A stretch of DNA of 64,000 nucleotides, from contig VTFK01000190.1 of NCBI GenBank assembly GCA_009617715.1, positions 248,001-312,000 on the forward strand, in the 5' to 3' direction. Shown in pieces: positions 52,281-64,000 of this stretch (position 1 is the stretch's first letter; each line of letters starts with the position of its first letter). This DNA is from Plectrocnemia conspersa. Taxonomy: Eukaryota; Arthropoda; Insecta; Trichoptera; Polycentropodidae. Below the pieces are notes generated by a model that saw only the letters and a list, made by a program, of their open reading frames with translations, searched no databases and was not told the DNA's origin. Position numbers and translations under genes: made by a program.

Positions 52281-52343
52281 GTCATATCAGACTTGAAGGA
52301 CCAGCGAAACACTATTTCGCTGGTCCTTCAAGTCTGATATGAC
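52281..52343. repeat. Perfect 29-bp foldback hairpin
   Basis: Arm 52281-52309 is an exact reverse complement of 52315-52343 with a 5-base loop (CACTA). The arm includes TCAGACTTGAAGGACCAGCG. A partial copy of the arm sequence (CATATCAGGCTTGAATCAGACCAGC) lies just left at 52247-52271. No adjacent coding sequence. Confidence 0.9.
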
Positions 52344-52344
52344 G

Positions 52345-55300
52345 ACCGTTCCGTGAAGCTCAAAGTCGCACACAACAAGAAAACAAGCCTGCATATAGGC
52401 GGGGGGGGGGAGAGGGGACAAATTTCTAGGGCCCGTTCTCCTTGAGAAGCCCTACTTGGGAAAAAAACATAACAAAAATATATTTATAAAACAAGTAAAT
52501 AATGAATCTGAACTAAACTACAGTTGTTTGAGATGTACTTATCTATATACTGATGTATTTCAGGTATAAGTTTCTTAAACACTTTTTTATAGATATTATA
52601 CAATAAATAAAAAGAGCGGAACATTGCCTTAAAAAGCACCCGCTTTCTAGGTAGTACTTTCACAATAAATATTATTATTCAATGGGACAGATTGTAGTTT
52701 TTTGACACGGCTTCGTTTGTGTTAAAATTTGTTTAAAAATTATTGTTGACTTTATTGCTTTTTGAACGTGTAAAAAATATTAGACATGAGTTGAAATATT
52801 CAAGGAATGTAAATTAGTAGCAGTATATTTAAATATTTGATCTGAATTTTCAGATCGAATACCTAAGGAAGAAGTAAAGAAATGGCAAAAAATCAACAAC
52901 AGCACCATTTTTATTTATAAATAAAATATTTATAAATAAAAGCTATAAGCTAAAAGCCAAGAGCAATGATATGTAAGTGGAAAATCCTGGTCTTAATGCT
53001 ATCTTAGTCTATTTTTAGCATAATAACATTTTAACTACGTACAATGTCAATATGTATTTTATAAAAGCTATTTTCTGCATATAGCATATCATAAAATTAT
53101 TTCTAGACTTTTGTTTATCTCGATCTATTTTTAATACAAAAGGTATATTTGTATATGCTCAATATAAAGTAAAATATAATCTCATGCATATCTAGTTTTA
53201 GTTGGCAGTATTTTTCTAAGATCAACGCTTTCTATTTATAATATAGTTATATGACCGTTGTTTGTGTAAACGTCGTTGAACCGAGTATTTTCTTTGAGCC
53301 AAAAACGCACCAAATCGTTATCCTGAATTAATACGATCAAATCCAATAATCGCATAAGTTTATTGAAAATCTAGATGTAGATAATATTGAAATATAACAA
53401 CGCAATTATGGTTAATAACAAAATTATTTAATCATATCTGAAAATATCGCAAATGCTCTCTCAAGAGTTCGAACGTTAAAATCGTTTAAATCATAAACGA
53501 GTTTTATAATACTGAACCGTTAACCTATATAACGTTAAGATATTATATTTAAATCGAGATATGATTTTCTGTTATTCGTATGATTCAGCATTATCGGTTG
53601 TTCTCAAACGCAGTTTATCGCTCCCGATTATATAACAGTTAGGGTTTCTGTATTTCATTCGACGTTTGGGAAATATTTAACAGCTATATTTAAATACAAA
53701 CCATGAACTATTATGTTAACAGATTAAAAATACATGAAAATAAATATTTATAATTAATTAATATTATATAAATATGCAGTTAACTATTTTTCATCGCTAC
53801 TAAGCAGTTGCTTAGAGCAAGATAAATTTATACTGAGAAAATTGAAAGAACTTTCAGAATTAAGACTGATTAATTTTATCTATATACAATGCTAAAATAA
53901 TATTTTAATTTAAGAGTTAATATGCAATAGTATTTTATTCTTGTGTATATATGTATATGTACATATATCAAGATATGTAAATGTATCTTTTTTGTTGTTT
54001 TTAATATAAATTGAAGAGCGTATATTTTTTTTGTGATTCGTGAAAAAAATAAAGACCTTTGAATATGCCATATGAAAGGATTAATTACAATTAGATAATA
54101 TATTTTTTTGCTTCAAAAATAAATAAATAAATAATTTAATTTTTAATAATCTGGTTTTATAAAATACAACAATAGTATTTCCACATTACTTTATAATGTT
54201 GAAGACCGCTGATCGGGTACGCGAGAGGGAGATTGACACGAGATGTACTCTTCCCGCATCCGACCGGTTCAGATCGATTTCTGTCTGAAGGAGAAATTCA
54301 CGGCCGAACGCCGGAAGAGTCAGGGTTAATTGACACTCGGGACTCTTCCTGTTCCATAGACTGACCGATGCCTTGACGAGGAGGACGTTGAATGCAATTC
54401 CTGTTTTTTTCGCACGTATATGTACTCACATATGGCCTATTCTGATTTGTTTAACGAGGCTGAAACGCTTAGTAATTACATCAGGTAAAGATATAAAGCG
54501 GTGGTCTGTTAATGTTTTGTTGAAGTATTTAACAAAGTTTTCATGAATGTAAATTCATTCTAAAAATAATCAATTGAAACAATTTCGTTATTGTTTTTAA
54601 AATCATCTATTTTTTAATAAATATATTTATGTTATGTGATAATATATGTAAAATATTAACGTCTAGACGGGTATGTAGTTATTTATTTATTTATTAGAAA
54701 ATAGAAGCCAAGGGCTTTGAAGCCCAACGCAAATGCGCAATAAACATAAAATTAATAAATATGAATATCTTATAGCTATATTAAATAAAAATAAATATTA
54801 TAAATGTTTAAAAGATTTAAATCAAAATATCATGTTTGGAATATAAAAGATATTTACTTCTGCAGATACTTCATTCAGTAAGTAAGGAAATTTAAAAGTG
54901 TGTTTGATATCATAAAGATATTTTGAGGCAAAAAAATATAATTGACAGGTATATAAAATACCGATTAATGTACCAAGCCAAAAGTCGCTGTGCGAAAATC
55001 GATGCTCCGCTCGACTACTTGGGTTGTCGTTAGAGACAACTGGCAAATTTATTAATGCTGTCACAATTTTTGCTGCGAATGCGCGATATGAACCTTAATA
55101 CATTATACTCTTATATATTGTTTTAAGCCGCTTCCGCTTCCGGACGCGCGCGCTTTGAAATGAAATATCAAATGCTCAATTTTCTACTTTGTAAATCGTA
55201 TATTTAATTATAATTAATAAAAATTAAAATAGAGTTGCACGATGATTTTCGAACCTCCGCTAATGTATTCTTTTGTTGTCAACCAATGAAAAATAAGCAT

Positions 55301-56330
55301 TCAAATATGAAACAAAATGGCCGACAGTGCCATGACAACAGTTTTAAATAAATATTATTTAGTAATAAAATTTTGCTACGCGACAGTAATTTTCATTAAT
55401 TCGTCATGTGCGTTGTTCCATTTGACTGAATATAAATAATCGGATTGCAAATTAACTAGGCGTGTTAAAACTATGAAAATTAAATATATAAATAAAGTGT
55501 TGAGGATAAAAAGAATATATTGATTAAACTGGATAAACAATCATAAAACAATCTTCGTAATGAAATCTTCAAATTTTGAATTCTCATCGACGTGCTCAGA
55601 AAAAGTGAGTTTTTCCTTTTTTTAATACATAAACATTGCTTCTGATTTAATGCACATATATAAGTTAATGTCGATCAAACCATATAAATGCTAAAAAAAC
55701 GTATTTTTTTCATGATGATCGCGTGACAATGATTGTGATGCAGTCGGTTTATTAGGTAAAGAAGTTTGGTTGTAGCAAAATAAATTAAAACTATTATTGC
55801 AGCAAAAAAAATCACCTAGTCATGTTTAATTGCATGAATACGGAAACTTAGTGAGTTTATCTGAGTGTTCCTAAATATTACATCTAATAATATTATTATG
55901 TTTCATATTTTATTATGAGTCATATAAAGTGTGATTATATTGTTGAGGTGCCTCACATTTCAAATCACAAACCCAGTACTTTTATTGCTTTATTAAAAAT
56001 ATTGACCACATAAGTGTTATAATCCAAGTCTAGTTTTCAAAAAAATGTCATATTATTTATTAATGCTAAAGATAAACTAAATATTAAACGATATAAACCG
56101 ACTATCCTTGAAATTATTTAAAATTATTCTGTATAATGATTATATTATTTTATAATCGTCAGCATATAATGAAAAGTCAGAGTTAACAATTGTTTAGATT
56201 GTGGTATTTATAAACAGTTTATTAAGCATAAATTGTCAATTAAGCTTATGAGTAAAACATATGGCTAGTTCTTGAGGATAGATTGTCTTCATTGCTATCA
56301 GGAGCTAAATATGATTCGTTATAAATGGAA
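52345..56330. other. Intergenic region, no gene seen
   Basis: AT-rich, with a poly-G run near 52400-52410. A distinctly GC-richer island lies at about 54200-54405, where the minus strand stays open for roughly 70 codons without a recognisable product or obvious start. The remainder shows nothing. Confidence 0.45.
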
Positions 56331-56338
56331 TAACAATA

Positions 56339-57353
56339 CAGGCGGCCCTCGACTTTCGCACATAATTGGTTCTTGAAAATGTGTGCGAATGTTGAATGTA
56401 CGAAAGTCGAGGGAAGTAAAAAAATTGAAATTGTGTGTATTTTAAAATATTTATTTATCAAGGAAATATAATATGTTTAAGAGGCGTTTAAGAGACACGT
56501 TTAAGTGGGGTTTGCGGGTGTTTCCTTTGAAAAGTTATCAAGAGTTAACTGTTTTCCACTATTCTTTTTCTTTTCTTCATATATTATTTTATAACATGCT
56601 ATGTTTTTATTGATCGCCCCACGCACTTGAGATATGCGTTCTCCATTGGGATCACAATCTTCCATAATATTTACAAATTTGTCAAGGTGCGTGAAGGCTT
56701 CATTCATATTTTTCATTGTTAAAGAGTTTTCTAAAATAAACCTGTCTCATCTACATTAAATATTTGGTTAGAGGAATATTCTACATCTTCAATAATATTG
56801 GATAATTAGGAAATAAATTATTTTGCAGCATCTTTATCCGCATCAGCTGATTCTCCAGTAAATTTAATATTATGAAAATAATACCTCATTTTAAAATTGT
56901 AAAACCAACCGTTACTTGCTTGAAAAACCGTGTTAAAATATTTTTTTAATCTATCCTTCCAATCTTTGTGCAAACTAAGAGCTTTTGCTTGAATAATTGA
57001 AATACTCAGAGATTTTTTTTTTGATGTTGGTCATCGATCTACGATGACAAAGATTTTCCATTACATCCATGTTTTTTTTTTGCTGTGTTATTTTGGAAAC
57101 ATATCATTAAAGATTGTGGAAATATATCTTTATTTTCCACAATTTTGAACGTATTCTTTAATTATATTTTTATTTTGCAAAATTGAACATATCGTAGACC
57201 TGTTTGTATCATACGAACGTCCGATTGAAGCAAAAGATTCACCGCTATCAGTACGTTTTTAAAAAAAAAAAATTTAAAAAAATTGTTTATTTTTAAATGT
57301 GCGAAATAGCGAATTGTGCGAAAGTCGAACGTTCGAAAGTCGAGTTCCGCCTG
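56339..57353 (-). mobile_element. pogo/Tigger-like transposon, internally deleted
   Basis: Terminal inverted repeats (left CAGGCGGCCCTCGACTTTCG; right end complements to CAGGCGGAACTCGACTTTCG) are flanked by TA on both sides, as in the pogo branch of Tc1/mariner. The left end itself folds back (CCCTCGACTTTCG at about 56345 and its complement near 56400-56413). On the minus strand are transposase relics in order: a CENP-B/HTH piece (SNGWFYNFK then FTGESADADKDAAK), the catalytic-Asp motif QIFNVDETGLF (56768-56736), then directly a C-terminal tail (56716-56501) ending LTLDNF. The rest of the DDE domain is missing and stops interrupt the frame, so it is dead. Confidence 0.88.
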
Positions 57354-57359
57354 TACTAG

Positions 57360-60300
57360 TGTTACATAGTTGAAAGATTTATAATTACATGCAAACCGCA
57401 CGTCCTTCCGTCGCGTCGCCAAGCAAATTAGTTCCTCCCGCCGTCGTTTCGTACCTGTGTTACCAGCGTAGCTCCAGGGTGGTCAATTAAATTAGCTCCA
57501 CACAATTATATTGCTATTATACATTTGATTGTTTTATCAATTTTTGTATATATAATGTATTACTTTTATTTACTTATATATTTATATTCAAAAATATAAA
57601 TTGAAATATTATCTAAATAAGTATGCAATAACTAAATTGTTATTGTATGTTCCGAGTCTCAAAGTGATTCCAGATTTATTTTAAAACTTCTTGAATAGGT
57701 TTGATTATGGCTTAATTTATACTTTTCGATTGTTGAAATGAGACCCTGGTTATAAATATTTTTGAGGATTGAGAACCATGGCAAAAATAATTTTCAAACT
57801 TTCTACTTTATTAGGAAATAATTAATTTAAATACGAATATATAATTCTATTTCCGTTGTTATTAAAATTTATGAGCATTTTTAATATTTATTTATTAAAA
57901 TTAATTTATATTGTTAATCGCAAATATTGTTTTTGCGATTATTGGTATGACATTGAATCATAAAAACGTCAACAAAATGTGCTTGTTTTTAATTTGAGTT
58001 CTCATTAATTATGACTGGTCTAATGAGAACAATGGCAGTGTCGCGAATGTAAATGTTTGTTATTTTCTCAAACATCACGTTGTCGCGATTCAATTTACAT
58101 GTTTTCCATTAAGACAGACCTTGTTATTTTCAAGATGCTAGTCAGCTTTTTTCAGTCGAGCAATATTTTTTTTGAATTATAATTTATTTGATAACATATT
58201 ACTGTTATGCAATTGAAACTAAAAAACATTATGCAGCAGTATTTCGAAGCAATAAACTATTAAACTTCGAGGAACGGAATTTTACATATAGAAGCTTTTA
58301 AGCCGTTAAAGATAACAGTATAATTATTATTGCATTACAATATGTATAAGGAAATACTGTTTTAGTGTAAATTAATCAAAATATCGCAATAAACTTATTT
58401 AGTACAGTTTAAAATATGCAATTGCGAATTGTGGAGAAATCCTCATGCGAAATTTTGTGAATAAACTTGTGTAGTGAAAGTCGTCGCAAGATCCTATTTT
58501 ATATAATTTGAAATATTATACATCAAGTGATTAAATAAAGTGTTTAATTTATCTCGGGAACATTAACTATGATTGATGTTTACCAGGTAAGCTGTGCAAT
58601 GGATCTTCAGAGCTAAATATAATTTTCATTATAAGAGAAGTAGTCTTTTCCCAGAAGTAAATACATTAATGCGGCTCAGCGATTCTTATATTATAAATTT
58701 AAGCGAATTATATCGTCATTTGATTATATTTTAATTTTTTTTTTATTATTTATTGTTAATTAATCAGATACGTGTTAAGTTTATATGATATTAATGATTA
58801 AAATTTAACAGATTGTATTATAATAACACAATGCATCACTACATTAATATTATTATATATATATAGGCAACGTAAAATTGGCATGCCGATTTTTCATTTA
58901 TAAGTTTATACATATGTATCATAAACAAACCTACATAATACTATATATGTACATAGTAAAATTTTCATTAGAAATATTATTCTTATAAATAATTTAAATA
59001 CTTAATATAATTCATTTATATTTTATTAATTTTATTTTCACATCAACTTTATTAAAAAAGTAATCAAATATGAAACATCACAGAGTATTTTAAAATGAAC
59101 CCTTTTCAAATGGCTAAATTAATATAACATACGTTAAAACAAAACTTTTTAAAAGTGACGCACTTCAAGTCTAACTAGTATTATTTTGTGGGCCATATAT
59201 GATATTTTTCATTGACTTCGAGTTATATGCATTTGAAGAAATAACTATATCTAGATTGCTGATTTCAACCAAAATAAAAATAGTACATGACAATTATTTC
59301 TAATTAGAAGTGTACCTGTTGAAAAATCACTATAAACATGTTTTTATAATTATTACTCATAAAAAATATATTTACTCTAAGACTCTATATTGTCTTTGAC
59401 CCTCTCGTCTCGAATCGCTTGATCGGTTTCCTATGTGAAAAAGTGTCAGATCTTTTATACTCTTGATTCGAGACGTCTTTGGCGAATCACATATGCGGAT
59501 GTTGGTGGGCCAATTGCATCGCTTAATTATTCGACCGACGAAATAGTTCGCGCCCCGATTAAAGCAATTGCAAAGTGGAAGGGAGTTATTGCAAGATTGA
59601 AATTTTATACGAAATAGACGCATAGTCTATTGCATAATTTACGCACAAAGGGTAGTTTTTATGATGCTTATGTGCTAACAAGGTGTCTGTATGTGGGCAA
59701 TTGGGGTATAAGAGTAGTATTTTATTGTTATTATGCATTTTAAAATCAAAACGAGTTGTTATTTCCTTTTCATAAGTTTGAAATAATCGTTTGAATGAGC
59801 TTACTTTGACCGTGAACTGTGCAACTGGGTGGACCTCCTACATAATTAAAAATTCGAGTCTACTACCGTGGCTCAAACCTCAGTGTTACTAGTTTGAGAT
59901 CTTGATCAAATACATTTTGCATACTAGTTTTTGTTAATTCTTAAAAGTCATTGCTGTATATTGATTATTAAAACAATGAAAAATTTTAAGTTTGTTTGTA
60001 TTATATATACATTTTTATTTGACTTAAAATTTTACATATTAATATAATTTAAAATATAAAATATTAAAATAAGATTACATGTTTCTTAGTTTAGTTCAAT
60101 GTGGACATGGGTTTAATTGTTGAGAAGGCATCATTGAGCTGATGTAAATAGTCGTTTCGAATACATCAAACTTTTTAGTCATCATTATCTTCACATTTTA
60201 ATTATTTTCACTTTTCTGCTGTATCAAAAATAGTTTTATCTGCAAAAAAAATATCATTTATTACAATTTTCGTTTATGAGTAATTAAAAGTATTTTGGCT

Positions 60301-61400
60301 GGTTCCAAAGAAACATTATTATCTACAATCACTTGATGTTATCTTACGTTTCGTTGATCGTGTTGAGATGTACATTGAAGAGTATAGCAAATTATAAAAT
60401 ATTTTATATATGTATTAATGGAAAGTTATCAAGAGATTACACAAATTATTCAGAAATAAAAAATAAAAAGATGAGTCACTAGATGCAAGATTATTAAATA
60501 TGAAAGTGAATTGTTTTTCTTGGTTGCCCATACTGTCGTTTCTGTTAGGGTCCGCGTGACGTGGTAGAATTTACCAAGCCTCAGTTGCAGCAATGTAGAG
60601 CTTAAAATAGCCGCGTTAATTCTTATTTACGCAAAATATGATTACATTTATTAATTTGCATGAAAAAATCACAAAATGAAAAAACTACACGCGATAAAAT
60701 TACACAAAAAAAATACTGCCCACTATTTTCTATTCTTCAGTAACATATTTATACCTTTCGGTGTGCATACAAAATATCAAAAGTGGAATCGAAGATGTAC
60801 ATGTTTTCATAAATATATTTGGCGATGCGTAGTGATTTTAAATAAAAAAATATTTAAATATTTTTTTTTCAAAGTTCATTCAAATGACGATTTAAAATAT
60901 TATAAAAAGAAAATAACAACTCGTTTTGACAAAAAGTTTAACAATACAAGAGAATACACAATTGCGTAATAATTAAAAATTCCGCAGACCACCTGTTAAC
61001 ACATCTGCCCGTTATTTTCTATCACCATTAGAATATATTTATAAAAATAAAGTACACATTTTTGCATACGCTTTTGATATTTCATATGCACACCGAAATG
61101 GATAAACATGTTATTGTGATAGTACTGCATTGTGAAATTTATTGGGCGTGTAATCCTTTTCATATGTTTTTCTTCCAGATGTAATTTTATTACGTTTATT
61201 TTTCCTTATGTTTTATAATATTTTCCTTGTGGGTTTTAAATGTGTAGTTTACATCTTGTGTCCTTTGGATTAATTTTGTTATTTCCTTCTATCTTGATCT
61301 GTTTTTCCCGACTTAATTGTTCTATGAACTATCGAGTTTCCCGCATTATTGATTGGTATTAAAAATTAGATTAAATCATGTTTGATTGATAATGCGATTG
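57360..61400. other. Intergenic region, no gene seen
   Basis: AT-rich throughout, with a TA microsatellite near 58853-58864. The open frames near 59372-59623 and 60676-60969 have AT-driven composition and resemble no family. No RNA gene or further transposon end was recognised. Confidence 0.5.
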
Positions 61401-61470
61401 AGCGTTAGGGATCGTCTGATATATCTATATGCGCGCCTCTCTGCTTGAGAACGTCTGGCGGGAGGCAAGG

Positions 61471-61505
61471 TATAAAAGGCGGTGCTCTCCCCACTTCGGT
61501 TCAAT
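61471..61505 (+). promoter_or_regulatory. TATA promoter of the PH-like gene
   Basis: TATAAAAG at 61471-61478 in a locally GC-rich setting, with TTCAATC about 29 bases later as a possible initiator (near 61500). Spacing and context are textbook for a focused promoter. The predicted 5' UTR is about 155 bases and unspliced. Confidence 0.75.
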
Positions 61506-61657
61506 CCGGACTTGCTATTCGCGTTGAACGCTAGTCGCATTCTAGTCGCGTGACAGTAAAGACGCTTTCTGCTCTTCGGCAATTGCGTGCAATCATCGCA
61601 ATTGGTGTGTTGACCTCAATACATATACTCAGTGCCAAAACTCAAACAAAAAGCACC

Positions 61658-62128
61658 ATGCCTGTGGACGTAGCAATGCCAGCGACCTTCCATTCGGAGA
61701 ACTTCCTCAACCAGAGACCGATCTGCTTCAGGGATAGGGAAGAACCAGCCCAGCTCAAGTCCAGGTTCGACCCAGAAGCCAAAGCGGGATACATGTCGTT
61801 AATCTCGCCATCGGGACGCAAGCAAGACGTCCAAGTCAAGATCTACAGAACGTCACTGGAACATTTTGCAGTGATCTATCCTCAAAAAAAGATCTGCAAA
61901 CCACTGGGCTTCATCAATCTGAAGAACACGACAGTTTCGCGCCTCACAGACGAGAAGATTCCAGGTCTTCTGATCAGACAAAAGGACTTCGACAGCATAG
62001 CTTGTCTGAGCTTTATCAGCGAAGAACCATCTGAGCTCGAATCTTGGATCGCAGCTTTTACATCCAGGGCTTCTCCTACGATCATGCAGAGCTGCCTACC
62101 AGTGGTCGAGGAAGACGACGAGAATTGA
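61658..62128 (+). CDS. Small intronless PH-like domain protein, unnamed
   Basis: A 156-residue protein from the ATG at 61658, whose context AGCACCATG is favourable. It is the first ATG in the longest in-frame stretch; upstream in-frame sequence starts only at a GTG. The body looks like a pleckstrin-homology fold: several short beta-type stretches (KAGYMSLISPSG, VQVKIYRTSLEHFAVIYP, LGFINLKNTTVSRL, FDSIACLSFISEE) followed by the typical closing helix with a Trp (PSELESWIAAF). The C-terminus is acidic (VVEEDDEN). There is no signal peptide or membrane segment. GC content is well above its surroundings. TATA-driven and intronless, it could be an inducible gene (inference). I do not recognise an orthologue. 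Confidence 0.82.
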   Translation: MPVDVAMPATFHSENFLNQRPICFRDREEPAQLKSRFDPEAKAGYMSLISPSGRKQDVQVKIYRTSLEHFAVIYPQKKICKPLGFINLKNTTVSRLTDEKIPGLLIRQKDFDSIACLSFISEEPSELESWIAAFTSRASPTIMQSCLPVVEEDDEN

Positions 62129-62694
62129 ACTCTTCAACACGGAGCGTTCAGGGTTTCGTTTTTTGGTTGATTTCGTCAAGAATCGCAATGAAAGCGACGT
62201 GCGAAGTCTCGGTGGTTTAACAAGTGGTTCCCAAAGTGTGCGTCTTTGCATTTATATACACAAAAAGTGTGCATTTTGTTTAGAAGCGCCGACCTGTTGC
62301 TCACCGTGTATGCAACATATGTAAATATAACATTAGACGATAAATGTAAAAAAGACAGTAATAGGCTAAGTTCGTATCATGGTTATTATAATTTTTATTA
62401 AAAAAAAGCAGCTATAATATTTTCAATGTGATATTTAATGTGAGTATGTAATTTAAGCTGCGATTACATATACGTAGCTTCATTCCTATTTAATAATTTA
62501 TTAACATATTTTCTTATCAATTCAATTTTTTCGTCAATCATATTTGTAAAGTAGTTGTATAGTGTATCAAGATCGACTGATATAAGTACCATTATTTTGT
62601 AAGAATTATTTTTTATATAAGTATAAATTAAGAAAATCCAAAGAATGTTTATAAAATATGTATTATACGTGAATTGTTTTTTTTGTTATTCTTC

Positions 62695-62700
62695 AATAAA
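62695..62700 (+). terminator. Poly(A) signal of the PH-like gene
   Basis: AATAAA about 570 bases after the stop, in AT-rich 3' UTR-like sequence. Confidence 0.5.
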
Positions 62701-62719
62701 AACTAAATGATCTAAGTCA

Positions 62720-64000
62720 CGATTTTTATTGTAACACCCATTCCTTTTAGGTAAACGAAAGTTAATCGAAAGTTTGACGCAATCCTTCTATTAATCGAAT
62801 ACAGTTAAACAAAACGGTTCAACACGGAAAACGATGACTAAACGAGTTTTTTATCGGACTGATAACATTTTCGTCTTTACACACACACATTAATGGGTCG
62901 ATTTTTAACATAATGCAGGAATTGGTAATGGAAATTTCTTCTATCAATGTTTTAATAATAAGCTTTTTATTATTATTATAAATTAAAATCAGAGTTGTTT
63001 AATCGAAAATTCAATGATGACCTTTGTATTAAAAAAATATTTTCAATACTTTGAAATAATTCATAGATATCATTACTATTGAATAGTCACATAATTTAAC
63101 ATTTTAAATTACAACTTAATAAAGAAATTCAGTTAAAAATAAATGTAATCTAGCTTGACCGAACAGTACTTTATAACATCAAACGGTCTAACCTAAGCTA
63201 TTAATTATAAGTAATCTAGAAACAGCATTTATCTTCCCTTTTTATGTTAAATGGTAATTCGATTTAATTTAAATTAAATAAAACACAAAACAGTTATTTA
63301 TATAATAGAAAATTTTAATCAATGCAATACTGTATTTTAAAAAGTAATGATTATGTAAATTTAAAAAAAAAATAGTTTTATGTATTGTTTACGTTTTAGT
63401 AAAAACGAAATACGGAATAGGCTCATTATTTATGCATTTGAGGAAAATAATATGTTATTGGTTGTTGTGGTTTTTGCTAAGAAAATATATTACACAATAC
63501 AATTAAGCATATGCATATTTATATATGTATAAGGAAATTTTGCACATGTAATAGGAAAAGATTAAAAAAATTATTCTTAAATATGAATCAATATTCAGAA
63601 AATTGATGTAGTTTTTTTTATATATACATATATTTTAGTTGTAATGTTACGTGTAATCTATCATTAAGGGAATTTCAGTACTAGGAAAAATTGTTCAATG
63701 AAGAGGTGTGACTATATTTTTTATCAAACAAAAATACGCACGAATATAACATGTTTACTTTAATAATATTATGGAAGTTGATATGATTATCTACTGACGT
63801 GGAAGCAAAAAATTGGTTTCGATTTCGAACAAGTTTAACGGTCTCCTGATTGAGTCAGTAAAACTGTATAAAAAATAATGCATTATATATTTTCTCATAT
63901 ACAGATAAATCTAAAAAAAATAAACTATATTTTTGTACGCAAAATTTTCGTTCACATCAAACTGATTATTGACATATAAAACGAATATTTCGTGTTATAC
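62720..64000. other. Right-edge intergenic sequence, no gene seen
   Basis: AT-rich to the window edge, with no convincing open frame, repeat or RNA gene. Confidence 0.5.

Noticed and set aside
52281..52343. Calling the 29-bp hairpin a microRNA gene.
   Set aside because: Arms are perfectly paired with a 5-base loop, unlike normal animal pre-miRNAs, and there is no expression evidence.
60676..60969. 97-residue open frame.
   Set aside because: Low-complexity Lys/Phe/Ile product with no recognisable motif, splice context or promoter.
1..64000. CRISPR arrays, bacterial operons, phage or insertion-sequence content.
   Set aside because: Introns, poly(A) signals and animal gene families throughout; no regularly spaced short repeats were seen.

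Overview
The window is AT-rich eukaryotic nuclear DNA with GT-AG introns and AATAAA poly(A) signals. It carries a photoreceptor-type TRPL cation channel, the scaffold ligase POSH and Tc1 and pogo/Tigger relics, so it is an arthropod and almost certainly an insect. I could not fix the order. Exon limits below were placed by hand from splice sites, reading phase and protein similarity recalled from known families; no database search was run.

Layout. 1-6.5 kb (+): the 3' two-thirds of Pcf11, a pre-mRNA cleavage and termination factor, entering from the left edge. 6.58-8.63 kb (-): mitochondrial asparaginyl-tRNA synthetase (NARS2), tail-to-tail with Pcf11. 8.6-14.1 kb: divergent spacer with a GC-rich promoter-like island (9.65-9.98 kb), a tandem repeat family and a complete but dead Tc1-like transposon inserted into it. 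14.1-15.7 kb (+): a PP2C-family phosphatase. 18.4-28.0 kb (-): a TRPL channel gene of 21 coding exons, several of whose introns hold repeats. 29.4-39.3 kb (+): POSH, with a likely noncoding first exon in a GC-rich island. 39.4-61.4 kb: about 22 kb in which I see no convincing gene, only repeats, a pogo/Tigger relic, foldbacks and a duplicated block at 48-49 kb. 61.5-62.7 kb (+): a compact intronless gene with a strong TATA promoter, encoding a 156-residue PH-like protein I cannot name.

The genes do not form a pathway. Pcf11, NARS2, the phosphatase and POSH are housekeeping or signalling genes; TRPL is the specialised sensory gene. The observations most worth a second look all concern TRPL: two one-base homopolymer contractions that break its frame within 440 bp, a C-terminal Gly-Trp-Leu end like the INAD-binding end of Drosophila TRP, a glycine at a pore position usually acidic, and a photoreceptor-type promoter motif beside its TATA boxes. 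I found no evidence of an operon-like, defence or otherwise novel multi-gene system.
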